NCBI GenBank assembly: GCA_034698045.1 | Contig: JAQGAU010000572.1 | Span: 1 to 26,125 of the forward strand | Length of the DNA: 26,125 bases | Direction: 5' to 3' | DNA from: Paramacrobiotus richtersi | Lineage: Eukaryota; Tardigrada; Eutardigrada; Parachela; Macrobiotidae | Shown here: in pieces, positions 9,160-19,266 of the stretch | How the letters are laid out: each line of letters begins with the position of its first letter | How positions within the stretch are numbered: position 1 is the first letter of the stretch | The notes under the pieces: generated by a model | Databases searched by the model: none | Told to the model about the DNA's origin: nothing | The model's input: only the letters and a program-made list of their open reading frames with translations | Program-made: the position numbers and the translations under genes

Positions 9160-10592
9160 CTTATGCGGATCATGGATGTAGTGCACAACAGTTTTAATGA
9201 TGCCGCTAAGTAAACACTGCCTCCAACGGTACCCAGGGCAGTCGGATTTAAAGCTGATGACCTGCACCGTGTTTGACGAAATACGTCGTCAGTTCTGATC
9301 AATATCGCGGTGGAATAAGCCAAATCGGGCGCTTTGCGCCATCAGTTTCGCAAAAAGATGGCAAATCCCACGGATTCTGAAAGCGAAGTAAATATTTTCT
9401 GTTTACCTCGGTTTTATGGCATAGGATCGGCAGAATGTAAAGGCTTTGTTGTGATTCATCACCTCTTCACATTTTCTTTATCGTTCTCGTGTATCACGCC
9501 GGTTTCAAGCGTTGCAGCTAGATGGTAATTGAAGCCTGTTGGTGTATGCCATGCGGATTTTTGATGGAATATCCAACATTTGAAAAATGACGGTGGGAAG
9601 TGTTATTCTGCAAGGTTCCTAAACTGCAAGATCACCTTCAGATGTGTATGCCACAAACCACGTGTATGAAAGAAGCGTTATCTTCCCTGAACAATGGTCC
9701 AAAATAAACTACTAATCCAATTTATTTGACGATGTTTCTACTTAAATTTAACTGTTCTCCTGGGTCCATGCTCGAACCAACAGTATTCGCTAAGGTCACC
9801 TCGCATGACGGTGTGTATACTGACCATGTTCTGGCTTCGTCTTGTACGGCTAAGCCTTGTACGTTTTGCCTAAGGAACTAGTGTTAGCTGAGAGCTATGA
9901 TGTAAGGAATCCCGCAACTGGACTGTCACCCATTATGCAACATACAGTATGAGATACCACAGAACAAGGAGCGTGGTTTGGATATGGCGTATTCTTCTCG
10001 ATCGCCTTACCATTAGCTACGGAACTTATTCCGCTTGGTTACAAAGGTCAACATTTTTGAAATCGTTCGTGTCAGTGTTATCCGTGGAACCATCATGCTT
10101 CTGTGCTCTTCCAAAGGGTGACAATCATCTTCTCATGATAGTATACATGTTTCGAAGAAAGTTGATTATATAATCGAGCGCGAAGTGCGAACGAACATTG
10201 CTCGCGACGTTCTGGCCCAGTGCTCGCCCACTGATAAGGTCGTCGAACACATTAATAATTTCCGAGACAAATTTGAATGTTGCATGTACGTAAACAATAG
10301 TATGACTGACAGCGGCTGACGGACTTTATCTTTAGAATTATAGAAATGCTGGAAGGATATCCGGACTCTCATATAACGACATGTTCCCTAGCTTGCATCT
10401 TTAGCGCACCTGGCTGCTCTCCGTGCCGGTCGAAGCTATCTTCATTACCTCATGTGATTTTTGATATTTAATTTATGGAACACAAAACATTGCATGTAAA
10501 AAAGCAGAATATCAGCTGCGATACAAAAGTTCCAATGACAGGAAACGCTGTCCGTCTTGGTTTTTGCTAGCCTGCATGCGTCCGGTTAGCCG
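9160..10592. other. Intergenic stretch between CC1 and CC2
   Basis: Bases up to about 9420 match the region 17450-17790, marking the upstream end of a duplicated block. From there to the CC2 stop codon I see no gene. The short open frames on both strands show no domain, signal peptide or splice support. A polyadenylation-like ATTAAA lies on the minus strand near 10468, in a suitable place for the CC2 3' end. Confidence 0.4.
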
Positions 10593-12153
10593 TTAGACCG
10601 GCACGCGCTCATCAAGCGGATACTGTGGCAGTTTAACATTCAGCGTTACCATACTCTGTCGGATGCTGTCCAAAGACGCCTGCAACTGCGTGGTATTGTA
10701 TCCCCCGAATGATCCAACCAGTGTTGCAATCTGCTGCAGGGGATCCAGTAGCGCGGCAATGTCGACCATTTTCTTCATAATGTTCTTGATACTCTGTCCG
10801 ACATCGAAAAGGCTGGCTAAGTACAGTACCACCTGGCTGATTTTGACGTTGATCTGGCTGAGAAGGCTCAATTTGTTGCGCATTTCGGCAATTTGGTTGA
10901 CAAGATTCTGCTTGGTGGCTTCTTGTTGGGCTTTGGTCTGCTGCAGTTGGGCGATCCTGTTCTGCACAGCCTGGACACTGGCCTGTGCATTGGCGACACG
11001 CTGCTGACTGGCCGCCACGTTTCTCTCTGCTGAACGGACGGCGGCACGTGCTCCGTTAACGTTGATAAATATGTCGCACGGGGCATTGACGACTTTCTTG
11101 ACGGCATTTTTGACTTTCTTGAACCACTTTTTGATGAACCGGCGCTCGCGCACCGACCGTTTCCCCTTCCAGATGCAGTTCTTTGCTCGGTCCAGTCGGT
11201 GTTCCTGTTCGCTTAAAGTCCTTCTAGCACTCTCCAGGTTGACATTTTCCTGGTTAAGCTGCGCTTGAGCGCTGGTCAGGGCGGCCGTGTTCTGGTTGAG
11301 TTCGACTGTGCTACTGCTGATCTGACTCTCCGTCTGTCGCAGAGCCTCCTCCGACTGGCCGAGTTGCAGTGTTTTCTTTGCGATCTCCTGGGCTTGTTGA
11401 TCACGGAACTGCGCGGATGCAGCACGCATAGGTTCCAACAAATTGTAGAAACTCTGGAAATTGGCTTTGGTATTGTTGATTAACTGATCGGCGTCCTCGA
11501 TTTGTGACGGTATAGCGGCGTCGGCTAAGGGCTTCAGCGTACGGTCGGCCAGTGTCTGGATGGCATTTTGGTATGGCTGGGCGAAACTGGACATGAACTG
11601 GTCCAGACTGATTCTAGCGGATCTGACAAGTGGCGGCGACGGACGTGGCTGTGTTCGGTTGCGGCTGCTGTACTTGCGCCCCCAGTTCCAACCCCGACCC
11701 CACGGTCCGGCTGTGGCCAATCCTAATCCGAAAACGAAAGACCGCTTTTCAGTAAATATACTTCAAAAGTTCAAAGATTAGCCGAGGCAGTAATTTTTTT
11801 ACTGTAACACTTCAAAGCCGCAAAAAGATAACCACTGTACCCGGTATTATCAACTTGCTTGAGTGGATCTCACGCTTTTTTGTACTAATGACTCACGAAT
11901 CACAGAAGCGCCATTTATGCAAAATATCTCGAAAGTTGTTCCTGATAGTTGTGAGTAATCGCAGAATTCCAGTAATCGCAGAAATGATAAGGCTAGATTT
12001 TATTTAACGTACAAGTTCAGTTCAAGGTTGACTGGTACGACAATTGACCGATACCTTAACAGTACAGTACATACCTGCAAACTGGCTAAGGACGCAGAAA
12101 ACTACAACAGCCAGAAAAACGGTTGTCGGCGTAGTTTGCCCAGTTATCATCAT
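10593..12153 (-). CDS. CC2: secreted coiled-coil protein with internal basic cleavage site (402 aa)
   Basis: Two exons on the minus strand: exon 1 at 12075-12153 (ATG at 12151-12153, donor GCAG/GTATGT, phase 1) and exon 2 at 10593-11722 (acceptor GATTAG). Residues 1-27 form a signal peptide (TTVFLAVVVFCVLSQFAG). An Arg/Pro/Trp-rich segment follows, then ISLDQFMSSFAQPYQNAIQ and KPLADAAIPSQIEDADQLI. Coiled coil 1 spans about residues 132-209 (Gln/Ala-rich heptads). A basic loop KGKRSVRERR at about 212-221 is bracketed by Cys209 and Cys242, with a Lys-rich amphipathic helix after it. Coiled coil 2 spans about 251-319, and the C-terminus contains IRQSMVTLNVKLPQYPLDER. The pattern suggests a secreted helical hairpin cut at the basic loop but held by a disulfide. 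It is the intact reference copy for CC1. No described family was recognised and function is unknown. Confidence 0.75.
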
Positions 12154-12254
12154 GTCTGCTGATCGAAAAGAACAGCCCAGAAGTTAAAATGGCAGAATTT
12201 ATGTGATATTGGAATCAATGGCTTGCTGTACGGTCTAACGCATGATGCGGGGTC

Positions 12255-12263
12255 ATTTAAATA
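12255..12263 (-). promoter_or_regulatory. Probable TATA-like box of CC2
   Basis: TATTTAAAT on the minus strand, 110 bases upstream of the CC2 ATG at 12153. This is the same spacing as the TATA box of the paralogue CC1. Confidence 0.4.
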
Positions 12264-12329
12264 CCCGGCTACGAAACCATCTCATAAACTTGGTCAAATA
12301 TTTTATATAAAATATAACATTTAAACCAT

Positions 12330-12910
12330 AAGACGTAACATGGTCTATAAACATAGACAAAGGGCGTAACGTAACGGCCCTAGAACACAGTCTCCGTTAC
12401 AGACTCGTGACAATAAAACGTGACATATTTTCCGTTTAAGTTGTTTTAATGTTTCCTGTTGTAAATCTGGACAATTTTATTACACACACCTTACAAACAT
12501 GATCATAGAACATAAAATAACATGAACTCATAAACATAAGACTGCTGATAACAACAGACATAAGGCGTAACCATAACTATAAACGTAACATGTTTTATAA
12601 ACATAGACACAGGGCGTAACGTAACCCACCGATAATCGTCCCGTAAGTATGACGTTAATGTTTCCAAGTGTAAACCCGGAGTATTTTATTACACATACAA
12701 CATTAGCGCATAAACATGAGACAAACCTTACAAGTTAGCTGACACAGATAGACATAAGGCGTAACGTAACGCATAAAGACAGTCATAACGCGGAAATAAC
12801 GCATGACAATACGACTTATGACGGTAGAAGTATATAAGTTATAAAAAAGGCAGTTCATTCACCTTTTAAGCTGCTTTAATGTTTTCAGTCACATCCTTCT
12901 GTATTTGGAG
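12330..12910. repeat. Degenerate tandem repeat of about 210-250 bp units rich in CGTAAC
   Basis: At least two diverged units share, in the same order, ACGTAACATG, TATAAACATAGACA, AGGGCGTAACGTAAC, TTTAATGTTT-like and ATTTTATTACACA blocks. They recur at about 12333/12583, 12348/12595, 12446/12656 and 12476/12685. A third partial unit gives ATAAGGCGTAACGTAAC near 12756 and TTTAATGTTTTC near 12876. The block separates CC2 from CC3. It looks like a small satellite-type array, with no coding potential seen. Confidence 0.6.
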
Positions 12911-13754
12911 TACGGGAGCGGCATCGAAGGACTTTAGCAGGCTAGCGACTCCACCTTTCACGAGTGTTATGCGACTTTTGATAGACTTTATTTCGCACCG
13001 CCAAAACTTCGTACTTCCGCATTGTTAGAGGACATTGAATTCTGTTAAATTTACATCATCCCATCGTTTCTTATGACCCAACTCGACACTTTTCGCATAT
13101 TATACAGTGACACTTCCATACTGTATATTTGTACATATACAATGTGTAACAGGTCTCAGTAAAGCGTATACAGTTCGAACCGAAAAACGAAACAAAACAC
13201 GTACCATCCACATCATCAATCATGTAGTAACACTTTGCATGTAACATTTTGACAAAAGTTTGCATACATGACTTCGTCATTCGTTCAGCGACAAATATGG
13301 TGATCAGCGTATGTCGTACGATTTGGTGACATAAAAAGCTCACGTTTTTCGCAGTCTGACGAAACGGGCATGTTTCTGATTTATTCTTTCTTTTTGTCGC
13401 ATTGGGCGCGCCATATTATGAAAGATTTCGTTTGCGAAGTGGTTACTATTATGCGCGTAGAAAGCTAATAGCAACGCTGTAGAAACCATAGGAAACTGTA
13501 CCGGGCACCAATAAACTGTGGAAAATACGTCATGTTCTGAATTGATGTATTTGCCATCCTGTTTGTCAGTAATAGCGGCTTATTCTCCGAGAAGAGTTAC
13601 GATGTAATTGACAGTATATGTTCAGTGACGAATATGTGAGCAGTAACACTTTGCCCTATTAATTCTTACCAGATTTTGCGCAAATTTACGATAGGTTTGT
13701 ACGTATAGAACGGCATCGTAAAATAAGCGGTTAACCTGATCGGAACTTTTGTGG
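12911..13754. other. Intergenic stretch before CC3
   Basis: Nothing recognisable. A 90-codon minus-strand frame at 13071-13343 has no domain or splice support and is judged to be chance. Confidence 0.4.
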
Positions 13755-13761
13755 TATAAAT
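13755..13761 (+). promoter_or_regulatory. Probable TATA box of CC3
   Basis: TATAAAT lies 94 bases upstream of the CC3 ATG at 13849, similar in spacing to the TATA-like sites of CC1, CC2 and the CAHS gene. Confidence 0.5.
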
Positions 13762-13848
13762 GGCACGCTGAAGGGCTGTGTGGTTATTATTTGCTCACTA
13801 CCCTGCTAGGGACCTTGCGGACAACTAGAGATTTAAGTGTTTTTCATC

Positions 13849-16614
13849 ATGAATGCTGTACTTCTTTTGCTGTGGTATTTGCTATGTTTAAGTATCCGCC
13901 CGAGCGACAGTGCAAAAACCCGCACCGAATGTGCACTTTTGGATCCTGCCGGTCAGTACACTGTACACGTGTATGATGCATATAAACTTCCTCTTCGCAG
14001 TGTCTCTTAATATCTAACTTAAAAAAGAGGATAAAACAGGATACTTGACAACCAGGATAATCATTTTTGTTTACAAAGATAAGATATTGATGCGTTTACT
14101 TTCATATTATGTGATTGTAGAGCAAAAAGATCTGATACTCAGCCAGGCCCAGCTGAACCAGAGTCAAGCCTTATTGGGTGTCGATCATCCATGGGAAAAC
14201 TTTCTCGTGGCTGCCCCAGCGGCCATCGCGCTTTTGGGACAACTGACAATTCTAGGTGGACAAAAGGACTTTCGCCTGGACGATCGGCCGCCGGCTGGCG
14301 GTTTCAAGTATCTCCGCAATCCACAATCTTTCCGCGCTACAATGGCTCAAGTAATAAAACCTAATTGTTCTACTACACACCAGATATCAGGTGACACTTA
14401 GTTCAAAGTTGCTGATCTCTTGATCTGAAGTAACACTACGGCCTGATTTCTCATTTCTGATTAGAAAGTAATTCGGCATTATAGACGGTGAATGTTTTTT
14501 TCTGTTTTTTGTATAGGTGAGCAACGATGGCTGGAACTGCTTCAGTGTGGCACACCGCAACATGGACACCATACAGCTAAACATGCTGATGATTCCCCGT
14601 CGGGTACAAACCGTTGTAAAGATCATGCGGAGAGCATCCCTTTCGCTGTTTCGTCGAATGGCACAGACGTCCCTGAATGAAATTAAAACAATCGGTCAAC
14701 AATGTGTTACGCTCTCCACAGCAACGGAAAACGAATTTAAGAAAATATACAACGTACTTGGCGAAATCGTGGAAGCTACTCAGAATACGCGTGGAGTGTA
14801 CGATGAACGACAGCAGCAGACAATCAACGAGCTGAAAGTCTCGCTGGCACAAAAGGCAATTCTCGAGGAGCGCCAAGAGAGTTACCGCAAAAATCAGGAA
14901 GACATTAACAAAAAGGTAATTTTCTTTCCCCAGTAAAGTAATGAACGCACTGAAGATACGCAAACAGTTTACAACCGACAACGCACACCGTAACGTGTAT
15001 GAACAGTGCATTGCAGGTATCTGTGAAGAGCTAATTTGATAACCGCTAGATGCATGAAGATACTAGTGAACGTGTAAACATGCATATGCAGAGTTTGCCT
15101 ACGTACAGTTATTTACAGTACATCCGCTTCCAACGCTTTCTGCAGTTTTCAGTTTTGTTTATGCATATTCTCTTACTAACCAATGGTTAGTAACTATAAG
15201 ATGATGAAATTCGCGTGGGAGCAGCCCTGCGTCTGGGACTGATAACTGCATGATTTTGTTCCTTTTTAGGTGCAAGAGTATGAGCAACGGTACCGTTCTG
15301 CTCTGGATTCCATCCCCAGGGGTTGGAAGAAAGTAAGGATGCAAATTGCAGCAGCATTAGGGAAAGCCTTTGCCAGTGTAATTAACGTGGCTGGTCCTGC
15401 AATGATGGGAGGCGTCACATCATCGCTTCGTTCTACCGGAAAGTCTAGAAGTAAAAGGGAAACTATGGACACCAGCATACACGAGCTATGGACAAGGGCT
15501 GCACCAAAATCAGACGTTGAAAAAGCCTTACAGTCCAGCGTGCTGGCTCAGTACGGTAAACTCTTTACTAAAACTTTGGAAGAATTTCTCGTTGGTCTGA
15601 CTTCAAAGAGCGCGAAAGTCACACGGGATGTGAAATCATCACTGACTGCTATCGGAGCCATGCTGCCGCAGTTAAAGGGGGATCCGGGTTATCGTGTTTT
15701 CAAACGGGCGCTCGACCGGGCTGAGACCGTTGTCCGTCGCACAATAAATTCAACTGACGAAGATCTGGAGTCTTCAAAGCCAGCTATTGTTGAGGAGATA
15801 GAAGACATAAAGTCACAGTCGACAGCTTCAACTGATACGGAAACACCGAATGGACCAGTAGTGCCCAATGGTGATGGACAGGTTACCGGAGACGACGAGG
15901 TGGCCCAGGTAAGAAGACTTTGCATTAGAAACTTGTATGTACTTTCTATATTGTATGGTTGATGATTTACTGACGAGCAACATAACTACGAAATTTTAGG
16001 CCAATTCTGCAGCACAATGGATGAAGTATCATCAAGAGCGGGCGGATAAAAATTTCGCTGACCTGATGAAAAACCATGAGATGCTGGGGACCTTGCTGGC
16101 TCGTATGACACAGTTAGATTTGAACCGGATAGAATTCGAGGAGGTGCTCAATATCATCCGCCAAAGTCTTGTCATTCTTGACCAGATTCAAACCCAGTGG
16201 AGTATGTTGACGCAGTTTTTCATGGCGTTGGCTGTTCGAACGGAAACTGCAGTTAACCGGATGATCAATCCATTCGTCCAAACCATCGAGGATTTACCGC
16301 AGAGTTTAGCCAGTGAAGCCGACCGGGAGATTACCATGGAAGTGCTGCAGACCTTCATTCCTGACATACAGATGGCAGCGCATTTTCTCCATTCACTCAG
16401 TAAAACCTACGTTCAAGTTTCTTCGAAGTATATCTTGAATCAGCTGGCCGGCATGACGGGTCTCTCGGTGCTGCCGATGGAGCAGCGACAACCGAAGATG
16501 AACGAGCTCGCCGACAAGAGTAAAGTAGCCGAACAAGAAATTTTCCAAATGGTAAAAGAGAAACGTTTAGCGTACGGAAATCAAGTCGCTTTACTTGCGG
16601 AAGGTTGTGCGTAA
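13849..16614 (+). CDS. CC3: large secreted coiled-coil protein with central hydrophobic segment and furin-like site (661 aa, 5 exons)
   Basis: Exons 13849-13951, 14121-14350, 14517-14915, 15270-15908 and 16000-16614 join in phases 1, 0, 0, 0 with GT-AG borders. Residues 1-22 are a signal peptide (MNAVLLLLWYLLCLS). Residues 36-111 include APAAIALLGQLTILGG and LDDRPPAGGFKYL. A long helical coiled-coil region spans about 115-260. Next come a hydrophobic Ala/Gly-rich segment at about 268-293 (AAALGKAFASVINVAGPAMM), a furin-type RSKR at 304-307, a second helical half, an acidic Ser/Thr/Pro-rich linker at about 420-455, and a helical C-terminus with IIRQSLVILDQ (compare IRQSMVILN in CC1). The plan of helices around a hydrophobic segment and a protease site resembles CC1 and CC2. 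Direct homology to them is only hinted at by the C-terminal motif. Similarity in plan to alpha-helical membrane-inserting proteins is inference. Function unknown. Confidence 0.75.
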
Positions 16615-17004
16615 AATGTCGCGTTTCCGCTTCCGCATAGCCTGTGCAGGCTGTGCTGGCACACACAGACGATGCAAGTAGCAAATTAGTTCATTCTACA
16701 GAATATAAAGACATGACCGATTGTATCGTATAAACTGAGGGATGTTCCTGAAGCTGACCAATACTGCCTGTTTTGCACAACTGAACGAACTTCAACTCTT
16801 ATACCAAGGATTCGCAATTTTTTTGTATATAGAAGAGATTAGTATATAATATTATGGTCATTTTGATCAAACGAGATTTCTTAGCTTCGATCGCACATTA
16901 GCTATAGCTCTCATTTGCTGCAGACTGCAGTTCACAGAGATCGTGTGTTCATTTGACGCAAGGAAGAGTACCGAGATACCATGTGTGTATTTCTGTAGTA
17001 CCGT
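16615..17004. other. 3' flank of CC3
   Basis: No gene seen. A small hairpin (AGCCTGTGCAGGCT near 16637-16650) lies just after the CC3 stop. The stretch otherwise appears to be 3' untranslated and spacer sequence. Confidence 0.4.
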
Positions 17005-17790
17005 ACGTCTGGCTGGAATCTCGACAGCGGCTAGCGGATTTAGTGCACTTTAAGCGAGTTTTTGGACTGATGTTTGATACAGTTTGGCACATATTTTGTC
17101 CGGAATTTGTCCATGCCGATTCGGCCATTTCCAATCGCTGTGAAAAACATTTGCAGTTATACCACTTCTACAGTTTTAACGTATAGGCGGTGCTGGACTG
17201 GACGTATATGGCATAAAAAGTATGTACATAACGAAAAGAAGCAAACCATACAGTACGAAAAATAAACCACAAAACCGGTACATGTGAAGTATAAGCAGCA
17301 GCACTATGGAACTTACAAAATAAAATAATAATTTAAGGAATCGGGTCCGTAGAAACTAGAAAACATGTGTCATATTAACCACAGCGTTACGAGCGCGGCA
17401 AGTACTGACTGACTTTCCTGACCAGAAACAAAAGTGAGATCAGAAATATACGACATTTCTCTGACTTGTATAACATAGTGAATGCAGGATACCTACGGTA
17501 TTCAGCTGTCTATGGCACTATGTGCATATGCGGTAATGCACAACAATCTTGGTAATATCCTTAAGTAATGCAACCTGTATGGGTTTCCAGTGAAGCAGGA
17601 GCTAAACGCCTGAAGGTAAAAATCTGCGTCGTTCCTGACGAAATATTATGTCGATCGTTGGTGCTGATCAGTATCACCGGAAAAATAAGCAAAACCTTGC
17701 ATTTGATTGGTTTTACAATACGCCATTGATTTCGCAAAAACGTGGAAAATCCCACGGATCTTGAAAGTATCTGTACAGTAAACATTTGGG
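17005..17790 (-). pseudogene. CC1-psi: truncated, decayed duplicate of the 5' end of CC1
   Basis: Bases 17005-17790 align with 8440-9400 in the same orientation. Shared blocks include GTCCATGC.GATT, CATTTCCAATCGCT, GTTACGAGCGCG.CAAGTAC, ACCAGAAACAAAAG, ATACCTACGGTATT and AATCCCACGGAT. The copy has lost the signal-peptide exon (a deletion after CAGAAACAAAAG near 17432). The TATA box equivalent is mutated, the start of exon 2 is frameshifted, and homology ends near 17005, before the coiled coils. It lacks the 126-bp insertion of CC1: TTTAGTGCACTTTAAGCGAG at 17039-17058 runs straight through the site. It is not expected to encode protein. Confidence 0.75.
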
Positions 17791-19147
17791 ATGAACTGAC
17801 TTGATTTCACATCAGGGCTTTGAAGTTTGGAAGGCTTACATTAAGTTAATTGCGTTCCAAATCTGCATTGGAAGAAAATAAATATCTGGTTACAAAAATT
17901 CCCAGAAACGAAACGTTCTCCGTCAGAACTCGGGCTATCGATTATATTTGCAGAAATTCTGTTTCCCTTCTCATTTTCTGTCGTAGGAAGTCACGTTATG
18001 ATTCACTCTCAAGCTTTGCTGTACCTACATAAGCGCGAACAACGTTTTCCGTGCTATTGATCTTGTCGTGAGATTAAATGCTGCATTGACGATCATGCAG
18101 TCATCGCTGTCGTAACCAATAATTTCTTGGAATTTACCATCACAATCTAATCACTATTATGCGTTTACTATGAGGAAATGATAAAGTACGATGACACACG
18201 GAAAGTGAATCGGGCCATTTCATACATACCAAGCCATCAATTACTTGCGGTGAAACGGTCTGACAAGTGTCAGGCAAATTCATCAGTCATGCACGTGAAG
18301 TCGTAACATTACAAAACGATCAGATGCCCAGAAAATCAACAGCACTCACTTCAATATTACGCGATATTCTTAACGATTTCGCTTTTAAGCTTACTTTTTC
18401 GAGGAAATCGCGTTAAGCTTTTGAGGTTTGACTTTTATAAAAAATTCGCGCGCCTAAACGGTGTGACGAGTCGCACAGCAGCTCCTCAAAAAGGTGAACG
18501 TTTGTGCGATCTTAATTTATGTGCAACTTTCGCTTTTGGAATTTCTGGTGGTGGTTGCTTCGAACGAAGATGCAGAAAATCGCAAATGTAACGTTAATTT
18601 CGTTAAATGTTGTATCGCCTGCAATTCAAGTCGCATGCGCGTGAGTAATTGCAGCAATCGGCTTCAAAACGTCGCAAGTGTAAACCTACAATAATCTATT
18701 CGACACACTCCAGGTGTCTCACTGGCTTTATAGCTATAGGCAAACGTGATGACTTGATTGTAAGGATGCTGCAGTTTCAACTGAACACGACCGCAGCTGC
18801 TACAGCCGATCATGTTTGATCACTTCAATATTATGCCGCTACAGATTGTTTTCCATATAATTAGCGACTACAGTAGCACGGATTGGTACCTATGTCATGG
18901 AACACGAATGGACCAAACTCTCATATAATTATACAATCTTGTAATCGGATTTATGGTAGCGCAGTGGCAATCATCGAACTGCTGATTGCGGTTCATCCAT
19001 CTAAGTTAAAAAGCGTAACAAAGACAGCAGATGTCGCGGTTAAAGCGGCACCGCTCGTCTCATTTCGTGCCACTTAAAATACAGAGACACTGGGTCAATC
19101 TAATAAGTAATAACCAGCCCGTGGAATAGGCATTCAGTAATGTTCGT
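17791..19147. other. Intergenic stretch upstream of CUB-B
   Basis: This holds a possible TATA box with a short open frame at 18436-18644 (listed separately). Two blocks, at about 18735-18870 and 18975-19045, resemble sequences near 24460-24610 and 25605-25755 upstream of CUB-C, so they belong to the duplicated unit. Nothing else recognisable. Confidence 0.4.
18436..18644 (+). other. TATA-like box with short downstream open frame, possible small gene or relic
   Basis: TATAAAAA at 18436-18443 is followed 83 bases later by an ATG (18519) with a 41-codon frame rich in Trp. An overlapping frame without an ATG reads like a signal peptide and Cys-rich start (LLEFLVVVASNEDAENRKC, then VKCCIAC). It ends at a strong donor (CGC/GTGAGT near 18640). 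It may be the decayed first exon of a small secreted protein. Evidence is thin. Confidence 0.2.
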
Positions 19148-19266
19148 AACATTTGCTTTCATCGCAGTTTTTTTTTCGGCACTCGGCAGAGAAGATATTT
19201 TCTCACAAGCTGAAAGCATGTTATTTCTACCGCATTGATTAAACAGTGACCTTAAACTCACAAATA
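19148..19266 (+). promoter_or_regulatory. Proximal promoter block of CUB-B, conserved with CUB-C
   Basis: AACATTTGCTTTCATCG, GGCACTCGGC, an AT-rich GATATTTTCTC and AAACTCACAAATAATG occur in the same order and spacing as upstream of CUB-C (25843-25948), while the sequence between them has diverged. This is the only part of the upstream DNA conserved in blocks, which suggests promoter function. Confidence 0.45.

Noticed and set aside
7419..12153. Reading CC1 and CC2 as viral-type fusion proteins because of the basic site followed by an amphipathic segment
   Set aside because: There is no transmembrane anchor, the part before the site is itself a coiled coil, and the genes have cellular-type signal exons, introns and TATA boxes. 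Only the layout is similar.
7419..12153. Reading CC1 and CC2 as cytoskeletal coiled-coil proteins (tropomyosin or myosin-like)
   Set aside because: Both have in-phase signal-peptide exons, paired cysteines and basic cleavage sites, which fit secreted proteins.
12330..12910. CRISPR-like or telomere-like array
   Set aside because: The units are long, diverged and not separated by uniform spacers, and the genome is eukaryotic. CGTAAC is not a recognised telomere repeat in this setting.
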